A stretch of 64,000 nucleotides of DNA, from assembly GCF_044068625.1 (NCBI RefSeq), contig NZ_JBIPKH010000006.1, positions 62,001 to 126,000 of the forward strand. The letters run 5' to 3'. Each line of letters opens with the position of its first letter. The first letter of the stretch is position 1. The notes beneath the pieces were generated by a model that was not told where the DNA came from, ran no database searches, and worked only from the letters and a program-made list of their open reading frames with translations. This DNA comes from Desulfurivibrio sp044068625 (GTDB lineage: Bacteria > Desulfobacterota > Desulfobulbia > Desulfobulbales > Desulfurivibrionaceae). The position numbers were made by a program, and so were the translations under genes. Below are positions 42,908-52,214 of the stretch, one piece after another.

Positions 42908-43414
42908 ATGAGTGAGGAGAAGAAGGAGGGGGCGGCCCAGGGCCAGGCCCAGGCAAACGCCCCGGTATTCCGGCTGCAGAAGATGTACATCAAGGATCTC
43001 TCCTTTGAGAATCCGGCGGCCCCCGAAGTCTTCATGGAGAAGGGGACCGACCCCAAGGTGGATGTGCAGTTGAAGCTTAACCACCGGCAGTTGGCCGCCG
43101 CCGACAACTACGAGGTCTCATTGGTGATCACCGCCAAGGTGATCAACCAGCAGAACGGCAAGACCATGTTCATCATCGAGCTGGAGCATGCCGGCATCTT
43201 CCTGCTGCAGCATATCCCGGCCGAGCATATGCCGGCGGTGCTGGCCGTGGAGTGCCCGACCCTGCTCTTCCCCTTCACCCGCCAGATCATCAGCCAGGCC
43301 ACCGTGGACGGCGGCTTCGTCCCCTTCCTGATGGACCCGGTCAACTTCCTGGGCCTTTACGAGAACACCCGCCGCCAGCAACAGCAGCAACAGGCCGCTG
43401 CCCCCACCCAGTAG
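42908..43414 (+). CDS. secB: Protein-export chaperone SecB
   Basis: Tetrameric cytoplasmic chaperone that keeps preproteins unfolded for SecA. The 168-residue product has the core motifs FRLQKMYIKDLSFENP, EVSLVITAKV, FIIELEHAGIF and LLFPFTRQIISQATVDGGFVP with FLMDPVNF. The N-terminus (EEKKEGAAQGQAQANAP) and C-terminus (six Gln then AAAPTQ) are low-complexity extensions. SecB is unusual in many deltaproteobacteria, and its presence fits the large exported proteome here. The promoter is close upstream and a hairpin follows. Confidence 0.95.
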   Translation: MSEEKKEGAAQGQAQANAPVFRLQKMYIKDLSFENPAAPEVFMEKGTDPKVDVQLKLNHRQLAAADNYEVSLVITAKVINQQNGKTMFIIELEHAGIFLLQHIPAEHMPAVLAVECPTLLFPFTRQIISQATVDGGFVPFLMDPVNFLGLYENTRRQQQQQQAAAPTQ

Positions 43415-43434
43415 GGCGGCATCCCGATCCATAA

Positions 43435-43480
43435 ATAACGAAAGAGGCCGGGCAGTAAACTGCTCGGCCTCTTTCGTTAT
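43435..43480. terminator. Bidirectional terminator-like hairpin
   Basis: A 21-pair stem (43435-43455 with 43460-43480, one G-U pair) around the loop TAAA, in the gap between the convergent secB and Ig-lipoprotein genes. There is no long T-run, but each arm has an A/T-rich outer end. It can end transcripts from both sides. Confidence 0.75.
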
Positions 43481-43524
43481 CAGCACTGCGCATATGCCGA
43501 TCCAGGCGGTGGCTACACCGTACC

Positions 43525-45711
43525 CTATGGGATTTCGACCACCACAATGGCTGCCGCGCCTCCGGCCTCGTAGTAGATCAGGGCGGAATCTCCGGATTGG
43601 CCGTTTGCGACAACGACATTAGAGGTGAATTGGCCATCCTCGTTGGTGTTGCCTGTACCCGGAGTCACATCAAAGGCGGGAACAGCAGCGGGGTCAACGG
43701 GGGTCAGATAAACGGTTGCGGTAATAGGTTCGTCTGCGACCGGCACCTTGTGGGCTGCCACGATATCTGTCAGTGTGAGGGTGACGGGTCCGCTGCCGGC
43801 CAGATTGGCCGGCGTGGCGGTCATCTGATAGTTGTTGTCGCACTGGTTAGAGGTCCCAAAGGGGCTGTAGTGGCCGGCCAGGGATGTCTCGCTCTTGACG
43901 TCGGGCAGGGCGATCGGCAGCACGAATTGAGCCTTGTCGGTCGCCTCGGTCCCCTCCACCGAAACAGTGGCGGTCACCTCCAGGGCGGCCCACCAGGCAA
44001 ATTGCTTGTAGTAAACGATATAAAAGTCGGCAAAGCCGGTGTCGTTGGTGGTTACGGTAAAAGGCGCGCTCGTGTCGTTAATGGTTGCCACCCCGCCTGG
44101 GTCGAGCCGGCCGTTGTTGTTGAAATCCTCGCCGAGATCGACATCAAGGATGCCGTTGCGGTTGGTATCCTCGTTGGGACAGTTGCTGGCGGTTACATAC
44201 TGCACCCAGCTCTGCTCCGAGCCCCCCCAGTAGAAAAAGCCCTTGTGATAATAGGTCGGCCAGAGGGAGAGGGTCACGTTGGTATCGGCCACGGGGTGGG
44301 CAGCGGAATCGACCACCATGACGCTGGCCTTTTTCCTGTAACGCAGGCCCGCATCTTCTTCGATAAGGTCGGAAAATCCCAGGGTGACAAAGAGCTGTTT
44401 GCCGGCCACCGTAATGGGAACCGTTGCCAATAAGCTCCCTGCGCTGGCTTCAATGGTGACCTCCTCGTGACCGCTGGTTTGATTGCCGGCGATGTAGTAG
44501 GTGCTAGCCTGGCCGAACTCATCGGTGGTGACCGGGGAGGGTTCTACCTTACCTCCAATTGCATCATGGGCTGCAAAATGAACGTCTATGTTTTTTACCA
44601 GGTTGTTGTCGGGGTCGCGGACCACGGCCAGGATCTCGCTGGACTCATTGATCCCGATTGTGGCCGGATTGGCTTGCAGGGTCAAGGAATTGGCCACGGT
44701 GGCGACAAAGAGGATCTCGATCTTGGCCACCAGGCCGGTGGAGCTTTTGGCGGTGATGGTGGCCGATCCGGCGCTGTTGGAGGTGATCTGCACCGTGGCC
44801 TCGCCGCTGGCGTCGGTGTTGGCGCTAGCCACAAAAGTGGCGCTGGCGACAAAGGTGCCGCGGGTGGTGGAAAAGGTTACGGTTTGACCATCTACCGGGG
44901 CGCCGCCATCGGTCCAGATCACGGTAACGTCGTAAGGGGTGCCTTTATTGAGCTCGGGCCGGGACTCGGACGCGGGATTGGGTTCGATAAAGACAAAATA
45001 CTCGGTGGTGATATTGAAGGAGTGGCTGACGGGGGTTGCCCCCATCCCGCTCACCGTGATGGTATCGAGATCGACCCCGCCCACCGTGGCCCAGCCGTCA
45101 ACGGAAACCTCGATGGTCGCCCGGCCGTTGTCGCCGGTTTTTGAGGATAAGTAGTTGAGCGGGTTGCCGGCGAGCGAAACTACCGTCAGGTCGATGGGAA
45201 TATCGACCAGGTTCAATCCGGAGATGCCGGTCCCGGCGGAGTCGCGGACGGTGATCTCCAGGGTTGCGTCACTGTCCAGCATTGCCGAAGTGGGACCGGT
45301 GATCGCCAGGGTGGTTCCAATTACCGGGATATCGATGGTCTCGGCGACCAGGCCGGCGGTGGCGGAAACAGTAATGGTCCGGTTGGCCTTGTTGTAGGGC
45401 GTTGACAGTTGCGCCCGGGCAACCCCGCCGGCATCGGTGGTGTAGTTGCCGACGGTCAGGGTTCCGCTGTTGCTGGCGGCAAAGGTGACGGAGACCCCCT
45501 CCATCACCTGGCCGTTCTGGTCATAGACGAAGGCGGTGATGTTGACCGAGTCGGCCGACGGCAGGTTGGGGCTGGAACTTTGCAGGATGATCCCGGCGAC
45601 TTCGGGGGTATCTTCTGGCGGGGGCGGCGGCAGATCGTCGTCGGTCTTGGCGCAGGCGAAGGTGAGGGCGAGCAGCAGCGAGAGCAGCAGACGGGTGGCT
45701 GTACGGGTCAT
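43525..45711 (-). CDS. Large Ig-like-domain lipoprotein at the end of the pilus operon
   Basis: The 728-residue product has a signal peptide and probable lipobox (LALTFAC, Cys20) and a Pro/Asp-rich linker. Several bacterial Ig-like (Big-1/invasin type) repeats follow, recognisable by units such as VTFAASNSGTLTVGNYTTDAGGVARA, VTFSTTRGTF and IYYEAGG at the end. Around residues 505-535 there are EF-hand-like loops (DTNRNGILDVD, DFNNNGRLDPGG) that probably bind calcium. It is exported and likely surface exposed, perhaps an adhesin or a pilus-associated part. It follows the secretin gene after 61 bases on the same strand. Confidence 0.85.
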   Translation of the reverse strand: MTRTATRLLLSLLLALTFACAKTDDDLPPPPPEDTPEVAGIILQSSSPNLPSADSVNITAFVYDQNGQVMEGVSVTFAASNSGTLTVGNYTTDAGGVARAQLSTPYNKANRTITVSATAGLVAETIDIPVIGTTLAITGPTSAMLDSDATLEITVRDSAGTGISGLNLVDIPIDLTVVSLAGNPLNYLSSKTGDNGRATIEVSVDGWATVGGVDLDTITVSGMGATPVSHSFNITTEYFVFIEPNPASESRPELNKGTPYDVTVIWTDGGAPVDGQTVTFSTTRGTFVASATFVASANTDASGEATVQITSNSAGSATITAKSSTGLVAKIEILFVATVANSLTLQANPATIGINESSEILAVVRDPDNNLVKNIDVHFAAHDAIGGKVEPSPVTTDEFGQASTYYIAGNQTSGHEEVTIEASAGSLLATVPITVAGKQLFVTLGFSDLIEEDAGLRYRKKASVMVVDSAAHPVADTNVTLSLWPTYYHKGFFYWGGSEQSWVQYVTASNCPNEDTNRNGILDVDLGEDFNNNGRLDPGGVATINDTSAPFTVTTNDTGFADFYIVYYKQFAWWAALEVTATVSVEGTEATDKAQFVLPIALPDVKSETSLAGHYSPFGTSNQCDNNYQMTATPANLAGSGPVTLTLTDIVAAHKVPVADEPITATVYLTPVDPAAVPAFDVTPGTGNTNEDGQFTSNVVVANGQSGDSALIYYEAGGAAAIVVVEIP

Positions 45712-45772
45712 ATTTTATGCTCCGATTTGGGCATGGGATGAAAGGGCCTTATGGTCTCAGAATTGGCGGTCA

Positions 45773-47353
45773 TCAAATGATCCGGGGTTGCAAAAGAATC
45801 ACCAGCTCCTTTTTCTGCACCCCCTTGGCGTCGTGGCGGAAGAGCCGTCCCAGGAAGGGAATGCTGCCCAAAACCGGCACTCTGGTGCTGTCCACCCGGT
45901 CCTGGTTGTCGATCAGGCCGCCGATCATCAGGGTGTCGCCGCTTTTGATCCGGACGATGGTGTTGAGTTCCCGGATGCTGATGGTGGGCAGTTGCACGGT
46001 GAGGCCGGCAAAGGAGCGTTCATCGATATTGGAAATATTGGAGGTGATGGGGGTCAGGTTGAGCACGATCTCGTTGTCCCCGGTCAACACCGGCAGCACC
46101 GCCAGGCCCAGCCCGGACATCACCGTCTCGGTGGTCACCGACTGGGTGGCCACCCCGTCGGTGACGGTGGTGGTTACCTCGGCGATGTAACTGAAGGTCT
46201 CCCCCACCGTGATCATGGCCGGCTGGCCGTTCAAGACGCTGATCCGGGGGTTGGCCAGCACGTTGCTCTGCCCCTGCTCCTCGATGGCGTCCATCAGCAG
46301 TTGAAAGGGGTTGGGGCCGATGGTGGTCTGGGTCACCCCGCTGCCGGCGGCATCCCAGGGGTAGATGATTCCGTTGGGTCCGAAGATCTCGAAGTTGAGA
46401 AATTTGCCACTCAGCACCCCGCTCCAGTCGATCCCTGTTTTATGCTCGTCCCCCAGGGCGACTTCGATAATCTTGGCCTCGATGGTAACCTGGCGGAAAA
46501 GCTGGGTTTGCAGGCTGTCAAGGTAGGCCTCGATCTGCTGCACCAGGGGTCGGGGGGCGGTGACCGTGATCTGGCCGATATGGCGGTCGATGTTGTAGTA
46601 GCCCTTGCCGCCCTGGACGTTGCGGCGGGTGGTGGATCCCGGAGTGCCTTCACCGTCGGCCGCCGGCAGGGGCACGGTCTCTTCCCAGATCCCCAGGAGC
46701 TGGTCCAGGCTCTGGCGGATATTTTCCCAGATATCGAAGCGGTTGTCGTTGCTGGTCAGCTTGATATTGCCTTCCAGGGAGCCGGAGCCGCCGCCGGCCC
46801 CCAGCACATCGCCGCCCACCGCCGAGCTGTAGGTGGAGGCGGTGGCGGGCATGGGGATTTGGAATCGCTTGGTCTCCCGGTACTTGACCACGATGGTGTT
46901 GCGTTGCAGCTCGTGGAAGTAATCGACCTGGCGCAGGAGGTTGTCGATGGCCTCAAAAAAATCATCTTCGGCCTGGATGTCGACATCGACCATACGTTCC
47001 CGGTCAACATCGCTGGCCCAGCTGACATTCATCTTTTTCATGGCCGCCAAACGCCGCAGGATGTCGCGCAGGGGCACCGGGCCGGTGGTGGAGGAGATAT
47101 CGGCCCCCACCGGAAAGCTGGGGGTTTCTTCGGCGGTCAGGGCGGTGGCCGGGCCGGTGGCCTGGATCTGATAAGTCGGCCGCTGGAAGCGGGCCGGCAG
47201 CTGGCTGCTGTCCACCGGGGTCGGGGCTTCCACCGCCGCCGGCGCGGCCCGCTCCACCGGCTGCTCGGGAGCCTTGGAGGCGCAGGCGCTCAAGCCCAGC
47301 GCCAGGGTACTCATAAGCAGAATGCCCGTGGTGAAGGTGCTTTTCAATTGCAT
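45773..47353 (-). CDS. Type IV pilus / MSHA-type secretin lipoprotein
   Basis: Outer-membrane secretin of 526 residues. The signal ends in a lipobox (LSAC, Cys24), followed by an N-domain (VPLRDILRRLAAMKKMNVSW) and the secretin core with VTIEAKIIEVALGDEHKTGIDWS, NVLANPRISVLNGQPA and the C-terminal LMIGGLIDNQDRV, VPVLGSIPFLGRLF and KKELVILLQPRI. The lipoprotein nature and absence of an AMIN domain resemble MshL; AMIN and an extra N-domain are in the neighbouring protein. It forms the exit pore for the pilus encoded by pilMNOP upstream. ATG follows the AMIN/TPR gene by 11 bases. Confidence 0.9.
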   Translation of the reverse strand: MQLKSTFTTGILLMSTLALGLSACASKAPEQPVERAAPAAVEAPTPVDSSQLPARFQRPTYQIQATGPATALTAEETPSFPVGADISSTTGPVPLRDILRRLAAMKKMNVSWASDVDRERMVDVDIQAEDDFFEAIDNLLRQVDYFHELQRNTIVVKYRETKRFQIPMPATASTYSSAVGGDVLGAGGGSGSLEGNIKLTSNDNRFDIWENIRQSLDQLLGIWEETVPLPAADGEGTPGSTTRRNVQGGKGYYNIDRHIGQITVTAPRPLVQQIEAYLDSLQTQLFRQVTIEAKIIEVALGDEHKTGIDWSGVLSGKFLNFEIFGPNGIIYPWDAAGSGVTQTTIGPNPFQLLMDAIEEQGQSNVLANPRISVLNGQPAMITVGETFSYIAEVTTTVTDGVATQSVTTETVMSGLGLAVLPVLTGDNEIVLNLTPITSNISNIDERSFAGLTVQLPTISIRELNTIVRIKSGDTLMIGGLIDNQDRVDSTRVPVLGSIPFLGRLFRHDAKGVQKKELVILLQPRII

Positions 47354-47364
47354 AATATTCTCCT

Positions 47365-49023
47365 CTACTCTCCTTCGGCGGCGATGGTCGCCTGGATATA
47401 CCGGCGCAGATCATCTGGCAGTTCGTAACCGGAAAACAGGATGGCATGGTACTCCTGGCGGGCCGCGTCCCCATCCCCGATCTTCTGGTGCAGCCGGGCC
47501 CGGGTGATCATGGTGTCCAGGTTGTCGCCGAACAGTTGGCGGTGGCGCTCCAGCAGGGCCAGGGCGCCATGGGGGCTGTCATACTCCTCGGCAAAGGCGG
47601 CGTAGCTGATCAGGGCTTCGGCGGCCGGTTGCGGCTGGCTGATGGACTGGTCAAAGTATTTTTTGGCTTCCACCGCCCGTTGCATATTGGCCGCGGCCAC
47701 GGCGGCCAGCAGGGCGGCCCGGTCGTTTTTCGCGTCATGACGCAGGGCGATGGTGGCCAGATTGAGGGCCCGGGCATTATTGCTCAGGTGCAGCAGACTG
47801 ATCTTGGCCGCCCTGGTTGCCAGTTCCGAGTTTTCCGGCCACAGTTGCAGGGCCCGTTCGTAGGCGATCAGGGCCCGTTCATGTTCGCCCCGCTGCTCCA
47901 GGGCCGAGCCCTCCCGCAGCAGATCCCGGGCTTCCAGGCGCTCTTTGGGCACTTCCAGGCGCTGGCGCACGGTCAGGGCTTCCGGGGCGGCCAGGGTGCC
48001 GTCGGCCCGGATGGTCAGCTGATCGGCGGCCCTTTCCGGCCAGACAAAGGCCTTGGCCCGGGGAGAGATGACGATGGTGTTGTGGCGCTCTTCCTTGCGC
48101 AGATCCTTCAGGTTCAGCACGATATCCAGGGCGAAGTCCCAGGGGACATCCCGCAGGGTCAAGGTGAGTTGGCCGCTCACCGCCTCGTCCACCACGATGT
48201 TCTGGCCGCTGATCTCGCCGAAAAAGCGGAAAACGTTGTGGAGATCGCTTTTGAAAAATTCGACGTTCACCTTGTGGGCGACCTTTTCACCGAGAATCGG
48301 TGCCACCGCTGCCGCTGGGGTGGGGATACGCTTGACCGGGGCTTCGGCCTTGGGCTCCGGCTTGGCTACGGGGGGCAAGGACCGGGCTCCGGCGTGGAAT
48401 TCCAGGGAGGGGATACGGGGCCGGACGGCCTCCACCACCCCCGCGTGACGTTTCCCCCGCAGGTCGGCGATGATGGCGGCCACCGCCTCGGGTTCGGTTT
48501 CCGCTTCAATTTCCGCTTCCGCCTGGGCGGCCGCGTCGTCGGCGGCGGGCAGGATCTTTTTGGGGGCGGAGGTTTCCGCCTTTTTCCCCGCTTCGCTGGG
48601 CTGGTGACCGGAAAAGGTGACCACGATATCGTGATCCCGGCGGGTGGTGTTATACTCCGGGTCCTCAGCCAGCATGATCTCCAGCCGAACGATGGTGAGC
48701 TGCTGATCGCCAAAGCTCCGCCCCACTACCTGGCGCACCGGTCCCTGCGGCAGGCCGGCGGGGAAGATGGTCTCCTCGGGCAGGCGGGCGTCGGCAATGT
48801 CGATCACCAGTCGGGGGGGATCGAAAAGGCGGTAGGCCGTGTAGGTGGGGGGGGCGTCCCCGGAGATTTTAAGGCGCAGCTCGTCCTGATCCCCTTCCAG
48901 GGTCAAGGAGCTGATGGTGTAGGTTTCGCCGTTGGTCGTGGCTTGGGCGGAGACGCCGCCCAGCAAAGCCCCGGCCAGGACGGCGATGAGCAACGCCGGC
49001 AGCCAAAAGGGGAAACGCTTCAT
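47365..49023 (-). CDS. AMIN/STN/TPR periplasmic pilus protein (split PilQ part)
   Basis: The 552-residue product has a signal peptide, an AMIN domain (about 35-138: FDPPRLVIDIADARL) and an Ala/Glu/Pro-rich linker. A secretin N-terminal (STN) domain follows (about 248-325: VNVEFFKSDLHNVFRFFGEISGQNIVVD), and then TPR-like helices (about 360-545: LREGSALEQRGEHERALIAY). It lacks the secretin pore. AMIN and STN are the domains at the front of PilQ, so their function appears divided between this protein and the next gene. The TPR part may serve as the pilotin-like (PilF/Tgl) assembly function. ATG overlaps the stop of pilP by one base. Confidence 0.85.
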   Translation of the reverse strand: MKRFPFWLPALLIAVLAGALLGGVSAQATTNGETYTISSLTLEGDQDELRLKISGDAPPTYTAYRLFDPPRLVIDIADARLPEETIFPAGLPQGPVRQVVGRSFGDQQLTIVRLEIMLAEDPEYNTTRRDHDIVVTFSGHQPSEAGKKAETSAPKKILPAADDAAAQAEAEIEAETEPEAVAAIIADLRGKRHAGVVEAVRPRIPSLEFHAGARSLPPVAKPEPKAEAPVKRIPTPAAAVAPILGEKVAHKVNVEFFKSDLHNVFRFFGEISGQNIVVDEAVSGQLTLTLRDVPWDFALDIVLNLKDLRKEERHNTIVISPRAKAFVWPERAADQLTIRADGTLAAPEALTVRQRLEVPKERLEARDLLREGSALEQRGEHERALIAYERALQLWPENSELATRAAKISLLHLSNNARALNLATIALRHDAKNDRAALLAAVAAANMQRAVEAKKYFDQSISQPQPAAEALISYAAFAEEYDSPHGALALLERHRQLFGDNLDTMITRARLHQKIGDGDAARQEYHAILFSGYELPDDLRRYIQATIAAEGE

Positions 49024-49577
49024 TATTTATCCTCTCCCTCTCTCGTTAGCACCAGTTCGATGGTGCGATATTCCTGCTCTCCCGTCAGGGTGACGAGCTC
49101 CTGACGAATGATAACCCGATCGGCGGCGATCCTTTCCACCCGGCCGCTGCGACCGATGGCGCTGCCCCGCCGGATGATATGGCCGTAACCGGTGCTGTCC
49201 TCGACCATGGCCAGGGGCGCTTTGTCACTCATGACGATGGCGGTGAGGGTAAGTTGTTCGGGCTCGAAGCGGCGCAGGCCGGTTAAAACCTCCGCCTCGG
49301 GTTTGTCCGGGTCGCCGGGGGCCGGGGAGGCGGGGGGACGGATGGTGACAAAAGGCATGAAGGGGTCGGGCCGGCCGGTCTGGCGATAGAAAAAGGGGTC
49401 GGGGCCAAGCTGCAACTCCTCCAGCAAAGAGAGGGGGGGGTGCCGGGACGGTTCTTCCCCCGGGGCCGCCTCCAGGCTTTGGGTCAGGCCGGCCCCGGGC
49501 CAAAGGAGCAGCAGGGCTACGATCAGGGCGGTGATCCCGCCGCTTCTTTCTCTGTTAAGCGCCATATGCCGTCTCAT
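49023..49577 (-). CDS. pilP: Type IV pilus protein PilP
   Basis: The 184-residue product has a signal/anchor segment (ITALIVALLLLWPGAG) and a C-terminal beta domain typical of PilP (LRRFEPEQLTLTAIVMSDKAPLAMVED, then YGHIIRRGSAIG), which docks to the secretin. The ATG overlaps the pilO stop as ATGA; a second ATG four codons on is possible. Unlike classical PilP I see no lipobox cysteine, so it is probably anchored by its N-terminal helix or released. Confidence 0.88.
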   Translation of the reverse strand: MRRHMALNRERSGGITALIVALLLLWPGAGLTQSLEAAPGEEPSRHPPLSLLEELQLGPDPFFYRQTGRPDPFMPFVTIRPPASPAPGDPDKPEAEVLTGLRRFEPEQLTLTAIVMSDKAPLAMVEDSTGYGHIIRRGSAIGRSGRVERIAADRVIIRQELVTLTGEQEYRTIELVLTREGEDK

Positions 49578-50227
49578 CGTCTTCTGGTCGGTTGCCGGGC
49601 CTGGGGCGGCGGTTCCGGTTCCGGCTCGATAAAGCGGTAGGTCAGCAGGGTAAAGGTGGTGCTGAGGTTCATGATTCCCCCGGCCGGGCTGGGGGAACCC
49701 ATGTTGAGGTTGCTGACCGTGACTACCCGCGGCAGTTTGCTGATCTGGTCCAGGAAATTCCCGACCTGGTGGTAGGGGCCGCGAACTGAAATATCAACCG
49801 GGATTTCCGCGTAGAACTCCTTGCGCACCTCGGCTTGCGGCCGGAACAGAATGAAGTCCAGGCCGGCATCGGTGCCCAGGTTGGAGATGTTGGTCAGCAG
49901 ATGGGGAATCTCCCTCTCTTCGGGGAGCAGCAGGGAAGCGATCCGGAGATGCTCCTCCACCTCGGCCATTTTCGCCTTGTGCTGGTCGAGCTGGGCGGCC
50001 ACGGTCCGCAGCCCGCTTATCTCATTGTTCAAGCGGCTGATCCGGTCCCGCAGTTGGCCCATCTCTTCGGTTTTGGGCATGAAAACCAGCAGGATGAAGG
50101 CGGCCGCCGGCACCGCCCAGACCGCCGCCAAGATCAGCAGTTTATGGACCTTGGTCAGCCTGGCGGTCCAGGTTTCCAGCAGCCCGTCCAGCTTTTTCAG
50201 CAACATTTGGGGATTAAGTTTCATCAT
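49574..50227 (-). CDS. pilO: Type IV pilus protein PilO
   Basis: The 217-residue inner-membrane protein has one membrane helix (about 28-48: LLILAAVWAVPAAAFILLVF), a periplasmic coiled coil (about 52-95) and the ferredoxin-like PilO domain (LLTNISNLGTDAGLDFILFRP, VRGPYHQVGNFLDQISKLPRVV). PilO pairs with PilN to form the alignment complex between motor and secretin. It overlaps pilN and pilP by four bases each. The C-terminal tail is Pro- and Arg-rich. Confidence 0.93.
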   Translation of the reverse strand: MMKLNPQMLLKKLDGLLETWTARLTKVHKLLILAAVWAVPAAAFILLVFMPKTEEMGQLRDRISRLNNEISGLRTVAAQLDQHKAKMAEVEEHLRIASLLLPEEREIPHLLTNISNLGTDAGLDFILFRPQAEVRKEFYAEIPVDISVRGPYHQVGNFLDQISKLPRVVTVSNLNMGSPSPAGGIMNLSTTFTLLTYRFIEPEPEPPPQARQPTRRR

Positions 50228-50802
50228 TGCGCTCCCTCCCCCTCCGGTGCTTCCTGGGCCGGCGGGGTGACCCTGATGGTCAGGGAGAAGGTTTTGAGCT
50301 TCTGGCCCCCGATATCGGTTTGGGCGGTGCTGGCCAGATCGACCCCGGCGAAATAGGGAGAGCGTTCCAGAGTTTGCATATACTGGGCGATGGTGGGGTT
50401 ATCCAGCCCCACTCCGGCGATGGTGAGCGTGTTGCCGGCCAGGCGCAGGGAGTTGAGCCACATCCGCTGGGATGGGGTGCGGTTGCTGATCTCATCCAGC
50501 ACTCGCACGGGAAGTTGCGAGTGGGTGCGCAGGGTTCTGATGGCGCTGATTTTGGTCTCCAGGGCTTCCTGTTGCCGCTGCAGGGCTGTGATCTGGCGTT
50601 GGATCGACTGGAGGGAGGCCTTCTGGCGGTCCAGCTCGACGATCTCAGCCTTGAGCCCGTTGATCTGGGCGTTGAGCGTCAGGGCGGCCATGGCCAGCAG
50701 CAGCAGCAAAACCGCCAGGGAGCCGACCAGGAAAAAAAGCTCCTGGCGCCGCCGCCGCCGTTGCTTAAGCTCTTTGATGGGTAGCAGGTTGATTTTGATC
50801 AT
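50224..50802 (-). CDS. pilN: Type IV pilus protein PilN
   Basis: The 192-residue product begins with MIKINLLPIKE, the conserved segment that binds PilM, followed by a basic stretch (KQRRRRRQ), a membrane helix (about 24-46) and a coiled coil with the PilN domain (RVLDEISNRTPSQRMWLNSLRL). Order and overlap with pilO confirm identity. Nine bases separate it from pilM. Confidence 0.94.
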   Translation of the reverse strand: MIKINLLPIKELKQRRRRRQELFFLVGSLAVLLLLLAMAALTLNAQINGLKAEIVELDRQKASLQSIQRQITALQRQQEALETKISAIRTLRTHSQLPVRVLDEISNRTPSQRMWLNSLRLAGNTLTIAGVGLDNPTIAQYMQTLERSPYFAGVDLASTAQTDIGGQKLKTFSLTIRVTPPAQEAPEGEGAQ

Positions 50803-50811
50803 GGCGGCTCC

Positions 50812-51981
50812 CTAAAACTCCACCAGTCTGGTGGCCAGGCCGGCGGCCTGGGCCATTGACGGAGCCACGGCCTGGAGATAGGCCGGGTCGATGCGCTTCT
50901 GGTCCACCAGGGCGCGGGCGAAGGGATTGAAAATGGTGGTGGGGATGTTGTTTTCCTGGCTGAAAAGCTCGGCCAGCCCGGCAATATTGGCTCCGCCGCC
51001 GCTAAGAACGATCCGCTCCACCGTTTGCTCGGGGCTGGTGGTCTGGTGAAAGTCCAGGGCCCGCTTGATCTCGGCGCTCCACTGGCGGCTGGCTTCCAGG
51101 ACTATCTTTTCCACCCGCTGCCGGGCATTTTCCGGCGCCGGGGTCAGGCCCAGCTTGATCTCCTCGGCCTCCTCAAAAGAGATATCCAAAGCCCGCTGGA
51201 TCTGTTCGGTGAGCTGCCGGCCCCCCAGGATCACGTCACGGGCCAGGGCCGAGGTGCCGCCGGATATTATATTGATATTCATCTTGGAAGCGCCGATATC
51301 GACCAGGGCCGCGCTTTCGTTGGGGCCGCCGGCGGCCTCGAAGGCGTTTTCCAGGGCAAAGGCGTCCACGTCCACCACCACCGTCTCCAGCCCCAGCTCT
51401 TCCAGCATGCCCAGGTAGCCGTCCACCAGCTCCTTCTTGGCCGCCACCAGCATGATATCGGTGTGATCTTCTTCGCCGATGTTGGTGTGGAGATCCTGGC
51501 AGTCCAGGTAAACGTCGTCGATGTCGAAGGGAATATACTGTTCCGCCTCTTCGTGGAGATGTTTCTCCAGTTCTTGGCTGCTCATCACCCGCAGGTTGAT
51601 CTTTTTAACGATCACCGAGTAGCCGGAGACGGAGATGGCCACCTTTTTGTTCCGGCTGCCCAGGTTGCTCAGCAGGTTGCCGATCACCTTGGCCACCGCC
51701 GCCGGCTCCACCAGGGCGCCATCTTCGATGGTGTCGGGGGGCATCAGGGCGCTGCCCAAACTTTTCAGCAGGTAGCCGGAGCCGCTGCGTTGCAACTCGC
51801 AGGCCTTCACGGCGTGGGATCCGATGTCCAGGCCCAGGGCCAGGGCCTCGCCCCGGGCCATGAACGGCAGGGAGAAGCGGCTGGTCAGGCCGCCGAGGGA
51901 GGGCAAACTGAGCTTAAGTTGCGGCATTTTGAGGGCCATTGGCGGTTTTGATTCCCTTCCCGTTTTGTCCTTTTTCCCCAT
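50812..51981 (-). CDS. pilM: Type IV pilus actin-like protein PilM
   Basis: Cytoplasmic FtsA/actin-like ATPase of 389 residues that binds the N-terminus of PilN. Features: LGLDIGSHAVKACEL near residue 50, LEKHLHEEAEQYIPFDIDDVYLD, ALVDIGASKMNINII, RDVILGGRQLTEQIQ and VLSGGGANIAGL. The first ~35 residues (Lys-rich, then LPSLGGLTSRFS) are an extension before the usual start of the family; ATG 51939 is an alternative start. It is the first gene of the seven-gene pilus operon. The 233-base gap upstream is shared with lepB; a TTGACA on the minus strand (plus 52068-52073) may be its promoter. Confidence 0.93.
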   Translation of the reverse strand: MGKKDKTGRESKPPMALKMPQLKLSLPSLGGLTSRFSLPFMARGEALALGLDIGSHAVKACELQRSGSGYLLKSLGSALMPPDTIEDGALVEPAAVAKVIGNLLSNLGSRNKKVAISVSGYSVIVKKINLRVMSSQELEKHLHEEAEQYIPFDIDDVYLDCQDLHTNIGEEDHTDIMLVAAKKELVDGYLGMLEELGLETVVVDVDAFALENAFEAAGGPNESAALVDIGASKMNINIISGGTSALARDVILGGRQLTEQIQRALDISFEEAEEIKLGLTPAPENARQRVEKIVLEASRQWSAEIKRALDFHQTTSPEQTVERIVLSGGGANIAGLAELFSQENNIPTTIFNPFARALVDQKRIDPAYLQAVAPSMAQAAGLATRLVEF

Positions 51982-52124
51982 TTTCCGGTTAAAACCCGCC
52001 AGATCGGGACGATAATAACACCCCCAACCATGGCCGTTTACGTATTAAGGACATAAAAGCGTAGCGATGTCAAGCAGAAAGCTGAATATGTCAGCCATAT
52101 TGTTGTCAGTCGGCCATCGCTTGC

Positions 52125-52153
52125 TTGTCTTTTTATCAGCTTTGCGGTATATC
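52125..52153 (+). promoter_or_regulatory. Predicted lepB-pyrBC promoter
   Basis: TTGTCT at 52125-52130 and TATATC at 52148-52153 with a 17-base spacer, about 60 bases before the lepB start. It lies in the gap between the divergent pilM and lepB genes. Confidence 0.5.
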
Positions 52154-52214
52154 AGCACAGGTTTAAGGAAGCCGTACCGGCGCAGCCGGCAACACCAGCA
52201 GGGGAGGAAGTGGT

